From positions 79,263-87,267 of the forward strand of contig DDHB01000059.1 of NCBI GenBank assembly GCA_002337925.1: a DNA stretch of 8,005 nt. The letters are read 5' to 3'. A program made the position numbers and the translations under genes. The notes beneath the pieces were generated by a model. That model worked only from the letters and a program-made list of their open reading frames with translations, did no database searches and was not told where the DNA came from. Within the stretch, counting starts at the first letter, position 1. The number at the start of each line of letters is the position of its first letter. This document shows, one piece after another, positions 1 to 5,970 of this stretch. Origin of the DNA: Sporomusaceae bacterium UBA1887. Its GTDB lineage: Bacteria; Bacillota; Negativicutes; Sporomusales; DSM-15969.

Positions 1-156
1 CAGACTATCACCGCGCCCGCCAAGCCCCTCCCACTGAGAAACGCCCATGCTGGGGTAATCACCAGCAGTGCTGCGAGTCACACTGCCATAGTCTCCTTCT
101 ACACCGGTTTGCCCAATACCCCGCGCTATCTCATAAGCTAATTGTTCATCAGTCAT
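1..156 (-). CDS. endolysin-type peptidoglycan hydrolase, N-terminal 52 residues only
   Basis: This is the start of a probable phage endolysin, cut by the window edge. ATG at 154-156 follows GGTGAGG and overlaps the end of the holin candidate by 8 bases (ATGACTGA). The visible part reads MTDEQLAYEIARGIGQTGVEGDYGSV, then SVTRSTAGDYPSMGVSQWEG. The pattern 'EGdYGSV...gg..SmGvsQWeG...r' resembles an N-terminal domain I associate with endolysins and cell-wall hydrolases of Clostridia and related phages, often written 'EGNYGSVN..D.gavSvGk.QWhG'. The Glu in VEGDYGSV could be catalytic, but that is a guess. Position after an XhlA-like and a holin-like gene is the main support. The C-terminal part, including any wall-binding domain, lies outside the window. 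Confidence 0.62.
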   Translation of the reverse strand, partial: MTDEQLAYEIARGIGQTGVEGDYGSVTRSTAGDYPSMGVSQWEGLGGRGDSL

Positions 157-502
157 TTGCCTCACCATCCTTATGCAGATCCGGGCAATCCGTTGCACGT
201 TGCATCTTGCGAATGGCGGCTACCTCTGCATCGATCACCCAGCCGATCAGAGCAGCCGGTATCAAAATGCGGCGCCAGCCGAGCACATCATTAATTTGCC
301 GTATGACTTCAGCTCGCTTTTGGCTGTTCTCCATGTGGTCAGCAAACTTGTCTAATACAAAAATGCTGTTTTGGATAGCGGCCTTTAAGCTACCATTCGG
401 CAGCTTAGCAAACAGCACAAACAGCGCCATAATCAATAAATTAGCCGCCAGTAATGCACCGGCGGCCCATAGAAAGATTTGCAATTCACTTGATATGATC
501 AT
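149..502 (-). CDS. putative holin (small membrane protein of the lysis cassette), 117 aa
   Basis: This is a candidate holin, which would form the membrane lesion that frees or activates the endolysin. I choose the ATG at 500-502. A longer frame could begin at a TTG (518-520), but the AGAGGGGA inside that extension is exactly the ribosome binding site for the ATG. The protein begins MIISSELQIFLWAAG. A strong membrane segment spans about 7-33 (FLWAAGALLAANLLIMALFVLFA). A polar helical middle (about 40-80, with KFADHMENSQKRAEVIRQIND) is followed by a second, weaker hydrophobic stretch at about 86-102 (RILIPAALIGWVIDAEVAAI) and a charged tail containing CPDLHKDGE. I do not recognise the family. 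The call rests on membrane topology, size and position between the XhlA-like and endolysin genes. It overlaps the next gene by 8 bases, so translation is probably coupled. Confidence 0.55.
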   Translation of the reverse strand: MIISSELQIFLWAAGALLAANLLIMALFVLFAKLPNGSLKAAIQNSIFVLDKFADHMENSQKRAEVIRQINDVLGWRRILIPAALIGWVIDAEVAAIRKMQRATDCPDLHKDGEAND

Positions 503-518
503 ATTAAATTCCCCTCTC
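503..518 (-). promoter_or_regulatory. ribosome binding site that fixes the holin start
   Basis: AGAGGGGA followed by the 7-base spacer ATTTAAT precedes the ATG at 500-502. An in-frame TTG upstream (518-520) would place this signal inside the coding region, so the shorter start is preferred. The site lies directly against the TGA of the XhlA-like gene. A closely similar GAGAGGGGAT precedes the 289-residue structural gene. Confidence 0.75.
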
Positions 519-834
519 AATGTTTAATCAGCATCATAATAATGCCAACAAAGAAGCCGGCCACTCCACCGATCAGCGCGGCAGTCCGGTAAATACCGTT
601 AATTTGCTCCTTGATTGCTTCTGATAAATCTTTTCTCAGATCCACACTTGCGGCCTGCATCATGTCCAAACGATAATGAGCCGATTTAGCTGCTGCGTCT
701 AGTTTAGCAACAGCCACCTCATGATTATCTACTTTTGTCCTGCAGGGCTGACATTGTGACAATTGCAAATCCTGTCGTGCTTCTATTCGAGTAAGTCTAT
801 CTAAAATTTCGCGTTCTACTGTTTCCCCACCCAC
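517..834 (-). CDS. XhlA-like haemolysin/lysis-associated membrane protein, 105 aa
   Basis: This is a small lysis-cassette protein of the XhlA type. In the defective phage PBSX, XhlA acts with the holin XhlB and the amidase XlyA. The start is GTG at 832-834, with GGGAGAGG upstream and a 7-base spacer. Residues about 6-80 are charged and helical with heptad-like spacing (ILDRLTRIEARQDL, VAVAKLDAAAKSAHYRLDMM, DLRKDLSEAIKEQI). A single C-terminal membrane segment spans about 85-102 (TAALIGGVAGFFVGIIMMLI), ending KH. This helix-then-anchor layout is typical of XhlA, which is usually somewhat shorter. An unusual C-x-x-C pair (CQPC) sits near residue 28. The downstream gene is a membrane protein and the one after it an endolysin candidate, supporting the assignment. 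The stop overlaps the ribosome binding region of the next gene. Confidence 0.68.
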   Translation of the reverse strand: MGGETVEREILDRLTRIEARQDLQLSQCQPCRTKVDNHEVAVAKLDAAAKSAHYRLDMMQAASVDLRKDLSEAIKEQINGIYRTAALIGGVAGFFVGIIMMLIKH

Positions 835-860
835 TCTGTCACCTCTCCCTTAAATAGGCA

Positions 861-885
861 TAAAAATAGCCGCTCACTTAGCGGC
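861..885 (-). terminator. rho-independent terminator-like hairpin between structural and lysis genes
   Basis: On the minus strand, GCCGCT and AGCGGC form a perfect 6-bp G+C-rich stem with a 5-base loop (stem arms 869-874 and 880-885), followed immediately by TATTTTTA. It sits between the tail fibre gene and the XhlA-like gene. Because the lysis genes follow in the same direction with no clear promoter, it may be a leaky terminator that lowers their expression relative to the structural genes. It could also be a simple mRNA-stabilising hairpin. Confidence 0.6.
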
Positions 886-901
886 AAGATTCCCTTGGCA
901 C
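878..901 (-). CDS. possible seven-codon leader reading frame (very tentative)
   Basis: In the gap between the tail fibre and lysis genes, GAGGTGAT (905-912) lies 5 bases upstream of a GTG at 899-901. The frame reads MPRESCR and stops at TAA (878-880), which lies inside the terminator-like hairpin: the last base of the stop is in one stem arm and the rest is in the loop. The ribosome binding site is as good as those of the real genes and serves nothing else nearby. A ribosome finishing here would cover the hairpin, so a leader role in read-through is conceivable. It may equally be a remnant of a deleted gene or chance. Confidence 0.22.
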   Translation of the reverse strand: MPRESCR

Positions 902-923
902 AATATCACCTCAAATAAAAATA

Positions 924-938
924 AGGCCCCTGTGGCCT
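924..938 (-). terminator. weak hairpin with T-rich tract at the end of the tail fibre gene
   Basis: On the minus strand a 5-bp stem AGGCC/GGCCT with a 5-base loop overlaps the TAG stop of the tail fibre gene and is followed by TTATTTTTATTT (911-923). The stem is short and the T tract is interrupted, so termination here would be partial at best. It may act with the second, stronger hairpin about 40 bases further on. Confidence 0.45.
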
Positions 939-3900
939 AAATGATGAAAGCGTACCCTGTTTTAAGATTTGGAGTTATTTGGACATTTATTGACTTTAAG
1001 TATGCAATTCGCCTTGTTCCATAAGCGTCATATTGTGCCCCAACCGCATAACCACTTCCAGATACATTCGGTGTTTCTAATGTAATGTACTTAACATCTT
1101 TTGCAATATTAATAGGCTTTTCTACATATCCATTGTTACTTTCCGGTGGATATGCCATTAGGCGTGAGTAATCCGCATATATAACACTTCCTTGAGTACC
1201 ACCAGAATAATTATTATATCGTTGGATATAAGTAGTTGTGACTATTTTATCAGCTGGAATTGCGGCTGATTGAAATGTTGCATCAGTTTGGCCATAATAA
1301 GATAATGATTTAACAACTGCAGCTGGGTACAAAGACAAATCATAATAGGTGCTTAATCGATCATCTAAATAAATGGCAAAATCAATACTTTTAGGTTTAA
1401 AAACATCAGCCCAGTCCGCGATTGTCCTGCTATTTATCACTTCCGGTGACATGCCCTCTTCTGCTATATTTGCTAAATCTACTGTCTTCCATCCGTAAAT
1501 TGGTGTTTTTTCGAATAATTCCCACTCAACGATACTTGCAGTTGTACCTGAAGAAATTTCAGTTACAACCAACCTAAAATTAGTATATTCTGTATCGTTC
1601 TCAAAGCTATAATTTGATTTAGTAGAATTATTTAGAACCTGATTTGTTCTAGTATCTAATACTGTCCAATTAGTGCCGTTGTTACTCCCTTCCACTCTCC
1701 AGCTTTTTGGGTTTCTTTCTGGTTGGTAATATCCAATAAGCGAATAACCATTTACAAGTTTTCCTTTCTTCATTTTTATTGCAATCCATTTGGGGAAATT
1801 AACCGTCGTAGATAGCCAAAAATAAACTCCACTCGCCGCATACATTTTTGAGTCAAATATCCTAAATGCCCCCCAAGACCCCCATGATGAAGATTGCTCA
1901 CTGTACGTAACTATATATTCCCCCGCAAGGTAGTCGTTGTTCTCAAGTGGTGGAATTATTGATTTACTTGTATTAAGAGCACCTCTCCCAACTATTCCCC
2001 AAGTTTTCCAGGTTTGTCCTTCATCAAAGGAAACAAGAATTCTCGCTCCTTTTGCATCAATATTGACGCCTTGAATTGATAAATACTTTCTTAAATCAAT
2101 TCGGGTAAATTGGGTTGTCGTTATAAGAGTAGAAGTTTGCCCCTCTGGGACCATAAATCCTGGATAAATTTTAGAGAACTTCGGTATAGCATTTCTTCTC
2201 TCACCAGTATAGCCGCCTTCGTAATACCTAAATAGTCTTTCAACTTGTAACCTTTTTGGCTCTTCTTTGAAGATTTCAAAGTCAAGGTGTTCAGATTCTC
2301 CGTCGGGATATTCATAACTAATCCTGCAAAGGTTATTACCTGTGGATAATACGGATGGAGTAACGGTAAAAGTAACGTGTCTCACATCCTCGTAGTCTTC
2401 ATTTAAGTTAATTGTATCGTTATTTCCTATTTTCAAACTGCACTTACCAAGCAATGGAATTGGGGATTTGCTTTCACAGGAGATAATTACTGATGGTAGT
2501 TTATGAAGGTGTGTTGGTGTTACTGTTAGATTGAATTTATTTTCCGCATTAGAGGTAGGAGTAATCTCTATGGGAATACCGTCAAAATTATGCGGAAGCC
2601 TTATGGACGGAATATCGTCATCAAGAGTTATCCCGCTATGGTTTCGAGACTTAATACCTCTCTCCACAATAGGTATTTCTCGACCGGAGAAGATGGATGG
2701 CAATCTTATTGCGTGATATGGAACGGGTAAATGTTCAGCTTTGTGGTTTCTTGACCTAATTCCCCCGCTTAATATGGGTAGTTCATTTCCAATATGGTTT
2801 CTTGATTTGATTCCTGGTGATGTTCCAATTTCTATTCCAACGTTATTTTTTGCTTGTTTTATTCCGGGAAAAATATCCTCTATTGCTGATCCTTCGGTTG
2901 AGATGCTAGGGCGATCTCCTAAAATTATGTCTTCCATGTGGCGTCCGCTAATTTCTATGGGAGACCAATCTACATAGGCTGGAGCAGTTTCTGGTGTAAA
3001 GTTAGTTGTGTGCAAACAAGTCCCACTAATGAAATAAATCTCATCTATAAAATAGTTCCCACTATAGGAGTCTGCTGGATTGAGCCACATTGCATTACAA
3101 GTTTGTGGAACAAGCGCAGAAGTAAAGGTTCTTTGCAAAGTTCCATTAGCAAACACTCTGTAAGTATTTCCACTCCTGTTTATTTCCCAATTGACCCAAG
3201 AATTTAAGTAAACTTGCCCACTAGAAAGATCAAGAGCTATGTCTCCGTATCCATTTGTTCCAGTACTTCCAGTTGACATTCTTACTAAAGTTGCATTTGA
3301 CCCGTTATTGTATCCAAGCTCAAGTGGAGGATTTCTACCCGAAGTATCAGAAGCAAAACTTATGTGCGCATGCCAGGGAGGAGAATAAGTGCAATATTCC
3401 CAATAATTAAGGGTAAAGTCCTTACTAAAATCAAATATTGGGGAAGTTATAGCTACTCTATTTAAACGATTACTATTTAAAAATCGATACGGTAATAATT
3501 CTCCTCCTTCTTCAAGATCAATGGCGTCAAAATAAACCACCGAACTGCCCTGTTTCTCAATAGTAATATAGTGCTCACCTGGTTCAAGATCAGTAAGCTC
3601 AAAAACAACTCTCTTATATTGTGTTGCCAAATTATAAGTTGTAAATGAGTACATTTGACCATCAACCCTTGCAAAAAGGGTTGGGGCCAGTCCAGTCCCC
3701 AAAGCACAAATGATGCGTAATTTAGTTCCAGTAAAATTAAAACAAAGTATAGCTGGGTTATAACTTGAATAGTGAAAAGTACCTCCATACATGGATGAGG
3801 AAGTATTTGGATTCCAGCTATTCCATGAATAATAGAATATATTTGGGTGATTATCATCAAACCTCACCCATCCAGGATCAGGGTTATCTTTTTGTCCATA

Positions 3901-4083
3901 ATTTGGAGGACTATTGAGAATGGGTTCTTGACTAGTATAAAAGCTACCAGGCCCAAATTTTGACACATCACTGGAAACGATGCGCCCGTATCCACGAGCG
4001 CCCCCATTTCCTGCTATCCTTAAGTTTCCATCAAACTGTACTAATATTTCATTTGGTGAATTTCTTAGAACCGTTCTAGCCAT
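937..4083 (-). CDS. large multidomain tail fibre / receptor-binding protein, 1048 aa
   Basis: This is the likely host-recognition protein. ATG at 4081-4083 follows AGGAAGTGAT; the stop is TAG. Approximate domains: 70-190, a carbohydrate-binding beta-sandwich-like module (FTGTKLRII, ARVDGQMYSF, LEPGEHYITIEKQ, VVYFDAIDLEEGG); 205-370, a LamG/concanavalin A-like domain (FDFSKDFTLNYW, WVNWEINRSGNTYRVFANG, YFIDEIYFISG); 377-510, eight imperfect 16-18-residue repeats; 510-600, an Ig-like region; 600-696, a phage module ending ILVSFDEGQTWKTW; about 705-860, a discoidin (F5/8 type C)-like domain (NPKSWRVEGSNNGTNWTVLD, YTNFRLVV, IVEWELFE); 862-1048, the apparent continuation of the split module (GWKTVDLANIAEEGM, IDFAIYLDD) and a beta-rich C-terminus. 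No signal peptide, membrane segment or enzymatic motif is seen. Base composition is much more A+T-rich than the hub gene, consistent with modular acquisition. A role as virion adhesin is inferred from position and domains; receptor unknown. Confidence 0.78.
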   Translation of the reverse strand: MARTVLRNSPNEILVQFDGNLRIAGNGGARGYGRIVSSDVSKFGPGSFYTSQEPILNSPPNYGQKDNPDPGWVRFDDNHPNIFYYSWNSWNPNTSSSMYGGTFHYSSYNPAILCFNFTGTKLRIICALGTGLAPTLFARVDGQMYSFTTYNLATQYKRVVFELTDLEPGEHYITIEKQGSSVVYFDAIDLEEGGELLPYRFLNSNRLNRVAITSPIFDFSKDFTLNYWEYCTYSPPWHAHISFASDTSGRNPPLELGYNNGSNATLVRMSTGSTGTNGYGDIALDLSSGQVYLNSWVNWEINRSGNTYRVFANGTLQRTFTSALVPQTCNAMWLNPADSYSGNYFIDEIYFISGTCLHTTNFTPETAPAYVDWSPIEISGRHMEDIILGDRPSISTEGSAIEDIFPGIKQAKNNVGIEIGTSPGIKSRNHIGNELPILSGGIRSRNHKAEHLPVPYHAIRLPSIFSGREIPIVERGIKSRNHSGITLDDDIPSIRLPHNFDGIPIEITPTSNAENKFNLTVTPTHLHKLPSVIISCESKSPIPLLGKCSLKIGNNDTINLNEDYEDVRHVTFTVTPSVLSTGNNLCRISYEYPDGESEHLDFEIFKEEPKRLQVERLFRYYEGGYTGERRNAIPKFSKIYPGFMVPEGQTSTLITTTQFTRIDLRKYLSIQGVNIDAKGARILVSFDEGQTWKTWGIVGRGALNTSKSIIPPLENNDYLAGEYIVTYSEQSSSWGSWGAFRIFDSKMYAASGVYFWLSTTVNFPKWIAIKMKKGKLVNGYSLIGYYQPERNPKSWRVEGSNNGTNWTVLDTRTNQVLNNSTKSNYSFENDTEYTNFRLVVTEISSGTTASIVEWELFEKTPIYGWKTVDLANIAEEGMSPEVINSRTIADWADVFKPKSIDFAIYLDDRLSTYYDLSLYPAAVVKSLSYYGQTDATFQSAAIPADKIVTTTYIQRYNNYSGGTQGSVIYADYSRLMAYPPESNNGYVEKPINIAKDVKYITLETPNVSGSGYAVGAQYDAYGTRRIAYLKSINVQITPNLKTGYAFII
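2554..2955 (-). repeat. eight-unit imperfect 16-18-residue coding repeat in the tail fibre gene
   Basis: Residues 377-510 of the 1048-residue protein are made of degenerate units that begin with Ile followed by a polar pair, with isoleucines at about 378, 394, 408, 425, 442, 459, 477 and 494. The best-conserved core, GI(K/R)SRNH, occurs at 2794-2814, 2743-2763 and 2638-2658. The offsets are 51 and 105 bases, that is one and two units. A degenerate copy, GIKQAKNN, starts at 2865, again 51 bases away. Many units end in a G-x-E/I-(I/L)-P-I motif. Units diverge at DNA level, so this is an old protein repeat and not a recent tandem duplication. It probably forms a regular beta-hairpin or spiral spacer between the LamG-like and Ig-like domains. 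Confidence 0.75.
3663..3683. repeat. 8-bp inverted repeat inside the tail fibre gene
   Basis: CAACCCTT and AAGGGTTG flank a 5-base loop. It lies within the coding sequence for LFARVDG. There is no T tract after it in the transcribed direction, so a terminator is unlikely. It is probably incidental to the codons used. Confidence 0.4.
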
Positions 4084-4094
4084 ATCATCACTTC

Positions 4095-4964
4095 CTAAGC
4101 AGTTCTAATAAGAAGAGCAGCACCGGACGGAAATGAGCTATTGCCCTGGGCGTGACATAATAAAGTATAGTAGGTCTCAGACCCTATTGTCACAGTGTCC
4201 CCGGTGTTTATTTTAGTATTAAGAAGGCATTTGACACCATCCAACTTTCCACGATAGCCCTCAACAGCGTTTCCATAATAGATTGATGATACCATCCTTT
4301 TTCCGCCCATGTTAGGGTCTCCAGGTGGTAATTGAGTATAAGTTGTTAGCATGTACGGAGCTGTTACACTTCCCATTCCGTCCGAGGTGTTGCATATATA
4401 AAATGACGAAGCGGTTGTTGTAGCGTTAACTGTAGTCGCCAATAAGCACCCAGTGTTAAGAGAATCGCTAGCCCATATAGAATCAGGTGCTCCAAGATAA
4501 AATAGTAAGGGGCTATAATTCGTAGCTGAAGGGTACTCTAATGCGAGAATTATCTTGCTTTTGTCAGCATACACGCTGTATGTTAATGTGGTGTCTTGTG
4601 CCAAAGTTCCAGTGGTTGCAACCGTAGGTACTATATCTAAGGCAGTCCAGGCGAGGGAGGGTCTTCCGAATACACCAGCTACACCGGCAGCACCTGGGGT
4701 ATATGTATCCTGCAAACGATAAGACATGGTATTGTAGTTTGTTGCTTTTACTGAGTTTGTATTTGAAACATTAGTATCACGAATATTGATGATTAAAGCT
4801 TTATCCTCGTTATTTCCTGTTGACTTTAATACTGTGCCATCTGCACTTGGCAGAGAAGCAACAGACTGCCACCCTGCCGCAATGAGGCTGTTTACAATCA
4901 AATCAAACACGCCATTCTTAGCTACTGTACCACGAGTAAAAATATAATCTGTTGGAATTGCCAT
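4095..4964 (-). CDS. probable virion structural protein, 289 aa, function unknown
   Basis: The ATG at 4962-4964 is preceded by GAGAGGGGAT with a 7-base spacer, so the start is firm. The protein begins MAIPTDYIFTRGTVAKNGVFDLI and continues with LIAAGWQSVASLPSADGTVLKS. It looks like the 'structural protein' family seen beside tail fibre genes in several Firmicutes phages, though I recall this only loosely. The composition is rich in T, S, A, N and Y with alternating polar and apolar runs, suggesting mostly beta structure. There is no signal peptide, membrane segment, coiled coil or catalytic motif. The C-terminal part (about 235-289: YRGKLDGVKCLLNTKINTGD, then IGSETYYTLLCHAQ) looks like a compact surface domain ending in LLIRTA. 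It sits between two fibre-type genes with gaps of 19 and 11 bases, so a virion, probably tail-tip, location is inferred. It could also be a fibre assembly factor. Confidence 0.6.
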   Translation of the reverse strand: MAIPTDYIFTRGTVAKNGVFDLIVNSLIAAGWQSVASLPSADGTVLKSTGNNEDKALIINIRDTNVSNTNSVKATNYNTMSYRLQDTYTPGAAGVAGVFGRPSLAWTALDIVPTVATTGTLAQDTTLTYSVYADKSKIILALEYPSATNYSPLLFYLGAPDSIWASDSLNTGCLLATTVNATTTASSFYICNTSDGMGSVTAPYMLTTYTQLPPGDPNMGGKRMVSSIYYGNAVEGYRGKLDGVKCLLNTKINTGDTVTIGSETYYTLLCHAQGNSSFPSGAALLIRTA

Positions 4965-4983
4965 AATAAAAATCCCCTCTCAT

Positions 4984-5958
4984 TTATGTATTTTTTATGA
5001 TCACTTGAAACGTAACACCAGTATCGTCTCCTACTGTAGAGGCGCGAATTACATCGCCAGACTGAACAGTGCCTGTCACTGCAAATTCTTTATATACTTC
5101 TCCAGCTGGTAAGACAAGCTGAGATCCACCAATAAGCTGCCAATTGGCAGCTTTTGCTATGTAATCTGCTTTTAACTGCCTTTCGACACTGAAGGTTAAA
5201 GCCTCTGTTTTAGCTTCACTGCAACTAATTTGGATCTGCTGGATGGTACCATTCCAGGGATAGGGAAGTTCTGATTCGCCGCCAATAAAGCACATTACCC
5301 GGGTATCCAGGTTTACAACCGCTCCACTGTAAGCCAATGCCCCATTGATAACGGACAAGGCTTTCAGTACAGCCGGTATGTTCTGGACATTGCTCCAATC
5401 TGTAACCACATCCATACTTTCTTTCTCGGCAATCTTTACCCAGATGCTCGCCGATGCGCTATAGACATATTCGGCCCAGCCAGATTCAACCGTTGCATCC
5501 CCAGTGGCATCCAGGACATGCACCCTTAACCCATCATATAGCTCATCACCGGTAATGGCATTCCGGGCCGCAATATTCGCCACCACCCGGATCTCTTTAA
5601 CCCCTATCGGCAGCTGAGAAATAGGCACCCTTCCGGCTGCATCCAAGCTTGCAAAACCGTCAGGCTGCCCTTTCTTTGCTTTATCTTCTTTTGCTTCAAC
5701 TGTTGTTGTAAGTGCAGCTAAATCGCCTGCCACTGCCGAGATATTGTGAGTATTATTCGTAATTCGGCCAGATAAAGTTACAATATCAGCTTCAGCCTGG
5801 TCTAAGTCATCTTTGATTGTATTGACATCACTCAGGCTCCCCTTCATTGCCGACAGTTCTGTTTCCAGAATCGCCGTATTGGCATTAATGAGATCCTGCG
5901 CTGCCGGATCAGAGTCTTCTATGATTTTCAGCTTAATATTTTCTGTTTCCCCTGCCAC
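4984..5958 (-). CDS. coiled-coil tail fibre-type protein, 324 aa
   Basis: This is a probable tail fibre or fibre-base protein. The start is GTG (5956-5958), chosen because AAGGAGGTGG lies just upstream and overlaps the stop of the hub gene. Residues about 20-95 are heptad-like and rich in A, L, D, N, T and I, as in a trimeric coiled-coil stalk. Residues about 95-117 contain the KGQPDGFASLDAAGRVPISQLP element, a linker common in phage tail fibres ('KG..nGvA.LDa.GkvP..QLP'). The part at about 120-185 (YDGLRVHVLDATGD to WVKIAEKESMDV) resembles a small fibre beta domain that follows this linker in many phages. DWSNVQNIP then leads into a C-terminal region of about 120 residues that looks like a beta-sandwich. 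Lying directly after the hub, it probably attaches to the tail tip. No enzymatic motif is visible. A 20-base perfect palindrome lies within it at 5134-5153. Confidence 0.72.
   Translation of the reverse strand: MAGETENIKLKIIEDSDPAAQDLINANTAILETELSAMKGSLSDVNTIKDDLDQAEADIVTLSGRITNNTHNISAVAGDLAALTTTVEAKEDKAKKGQPDGFASLDAAGRVPISQLPIGVKEIRVVANIAARNAITGDELYDGLRVHVLDATGDATVESGWAEYVYSASASIWVKIAEKESMDVVTDWSNVQNIPAVLKALSVINGALAYSGAVVNLDTRVMCFIGGESELPYPWNGTIQQIQISCSEAKTEALTFSVERQLKADYIAKAANWQLIGGSQLVLPAGEVYKEFAVTGTVQSGDVIRASTVGDDTGVTFQVIIKNT
5134..5153. repeat. 20-base perfect palindrome inside the 324-aa fibre gene
   Basis: AAGCTGCC and GGCAGCTT flank a central AATT, giving a 20-base sequence identical on both strands. 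On the mRNA it would form an 8-bp hairpin with a 4-base loop, encoding KAANWQL. No T tract follows, so it is not a terminator. Function, if any, is unknown. Confidence 0.6.
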
Positions 5959-5970
5959 TCTCCCACCTCC

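Noticed and set aside
173..527. Two overlapping plus-strand reading frames opposite the holin candidate
   Set aside because: No ribosome binding site or recognisable protein character. They are antisense shadows of a gene with good start signals and context.
834..936. Promoter for the lysis genes
   Set aside because: Weak -35/-10-like strings such as TTGCCG with TTTATG can be picked out, but the match is poor and overlaps the hairpin, so no promoter is claimed.
2531..3207. Three plus-strand reading frames opposite the repeat and LamG regions
   Set aside because: The repeated peptide patterns in them (such as WFLDLIP) are the reverse reading of the GI(K/R)SRNH repeat. They are shadows and not genes.
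3663..3683. Intragenic hairpin as a terminator in the tail fibre gene
   Set aside because: The stem is good but no T-rich tract follows in the transcribed direction and it lies in the middle of a long coding sequence.
3477..3860. 127-codon minus-strand reading frame inside the tail fibre gene
   Set aside because: It is out of frame with the 1048-residue gene, whose domains run uninterrupted through this region. The translation shows no sensible domain.
4095..4964. Possible target gene of a diversity-generating retroelement
   Set aside because: The C-terminus lacks a C-type lectin signature, no template-like repeat of this region is seen, and no reverse transcriptase is present in the window.
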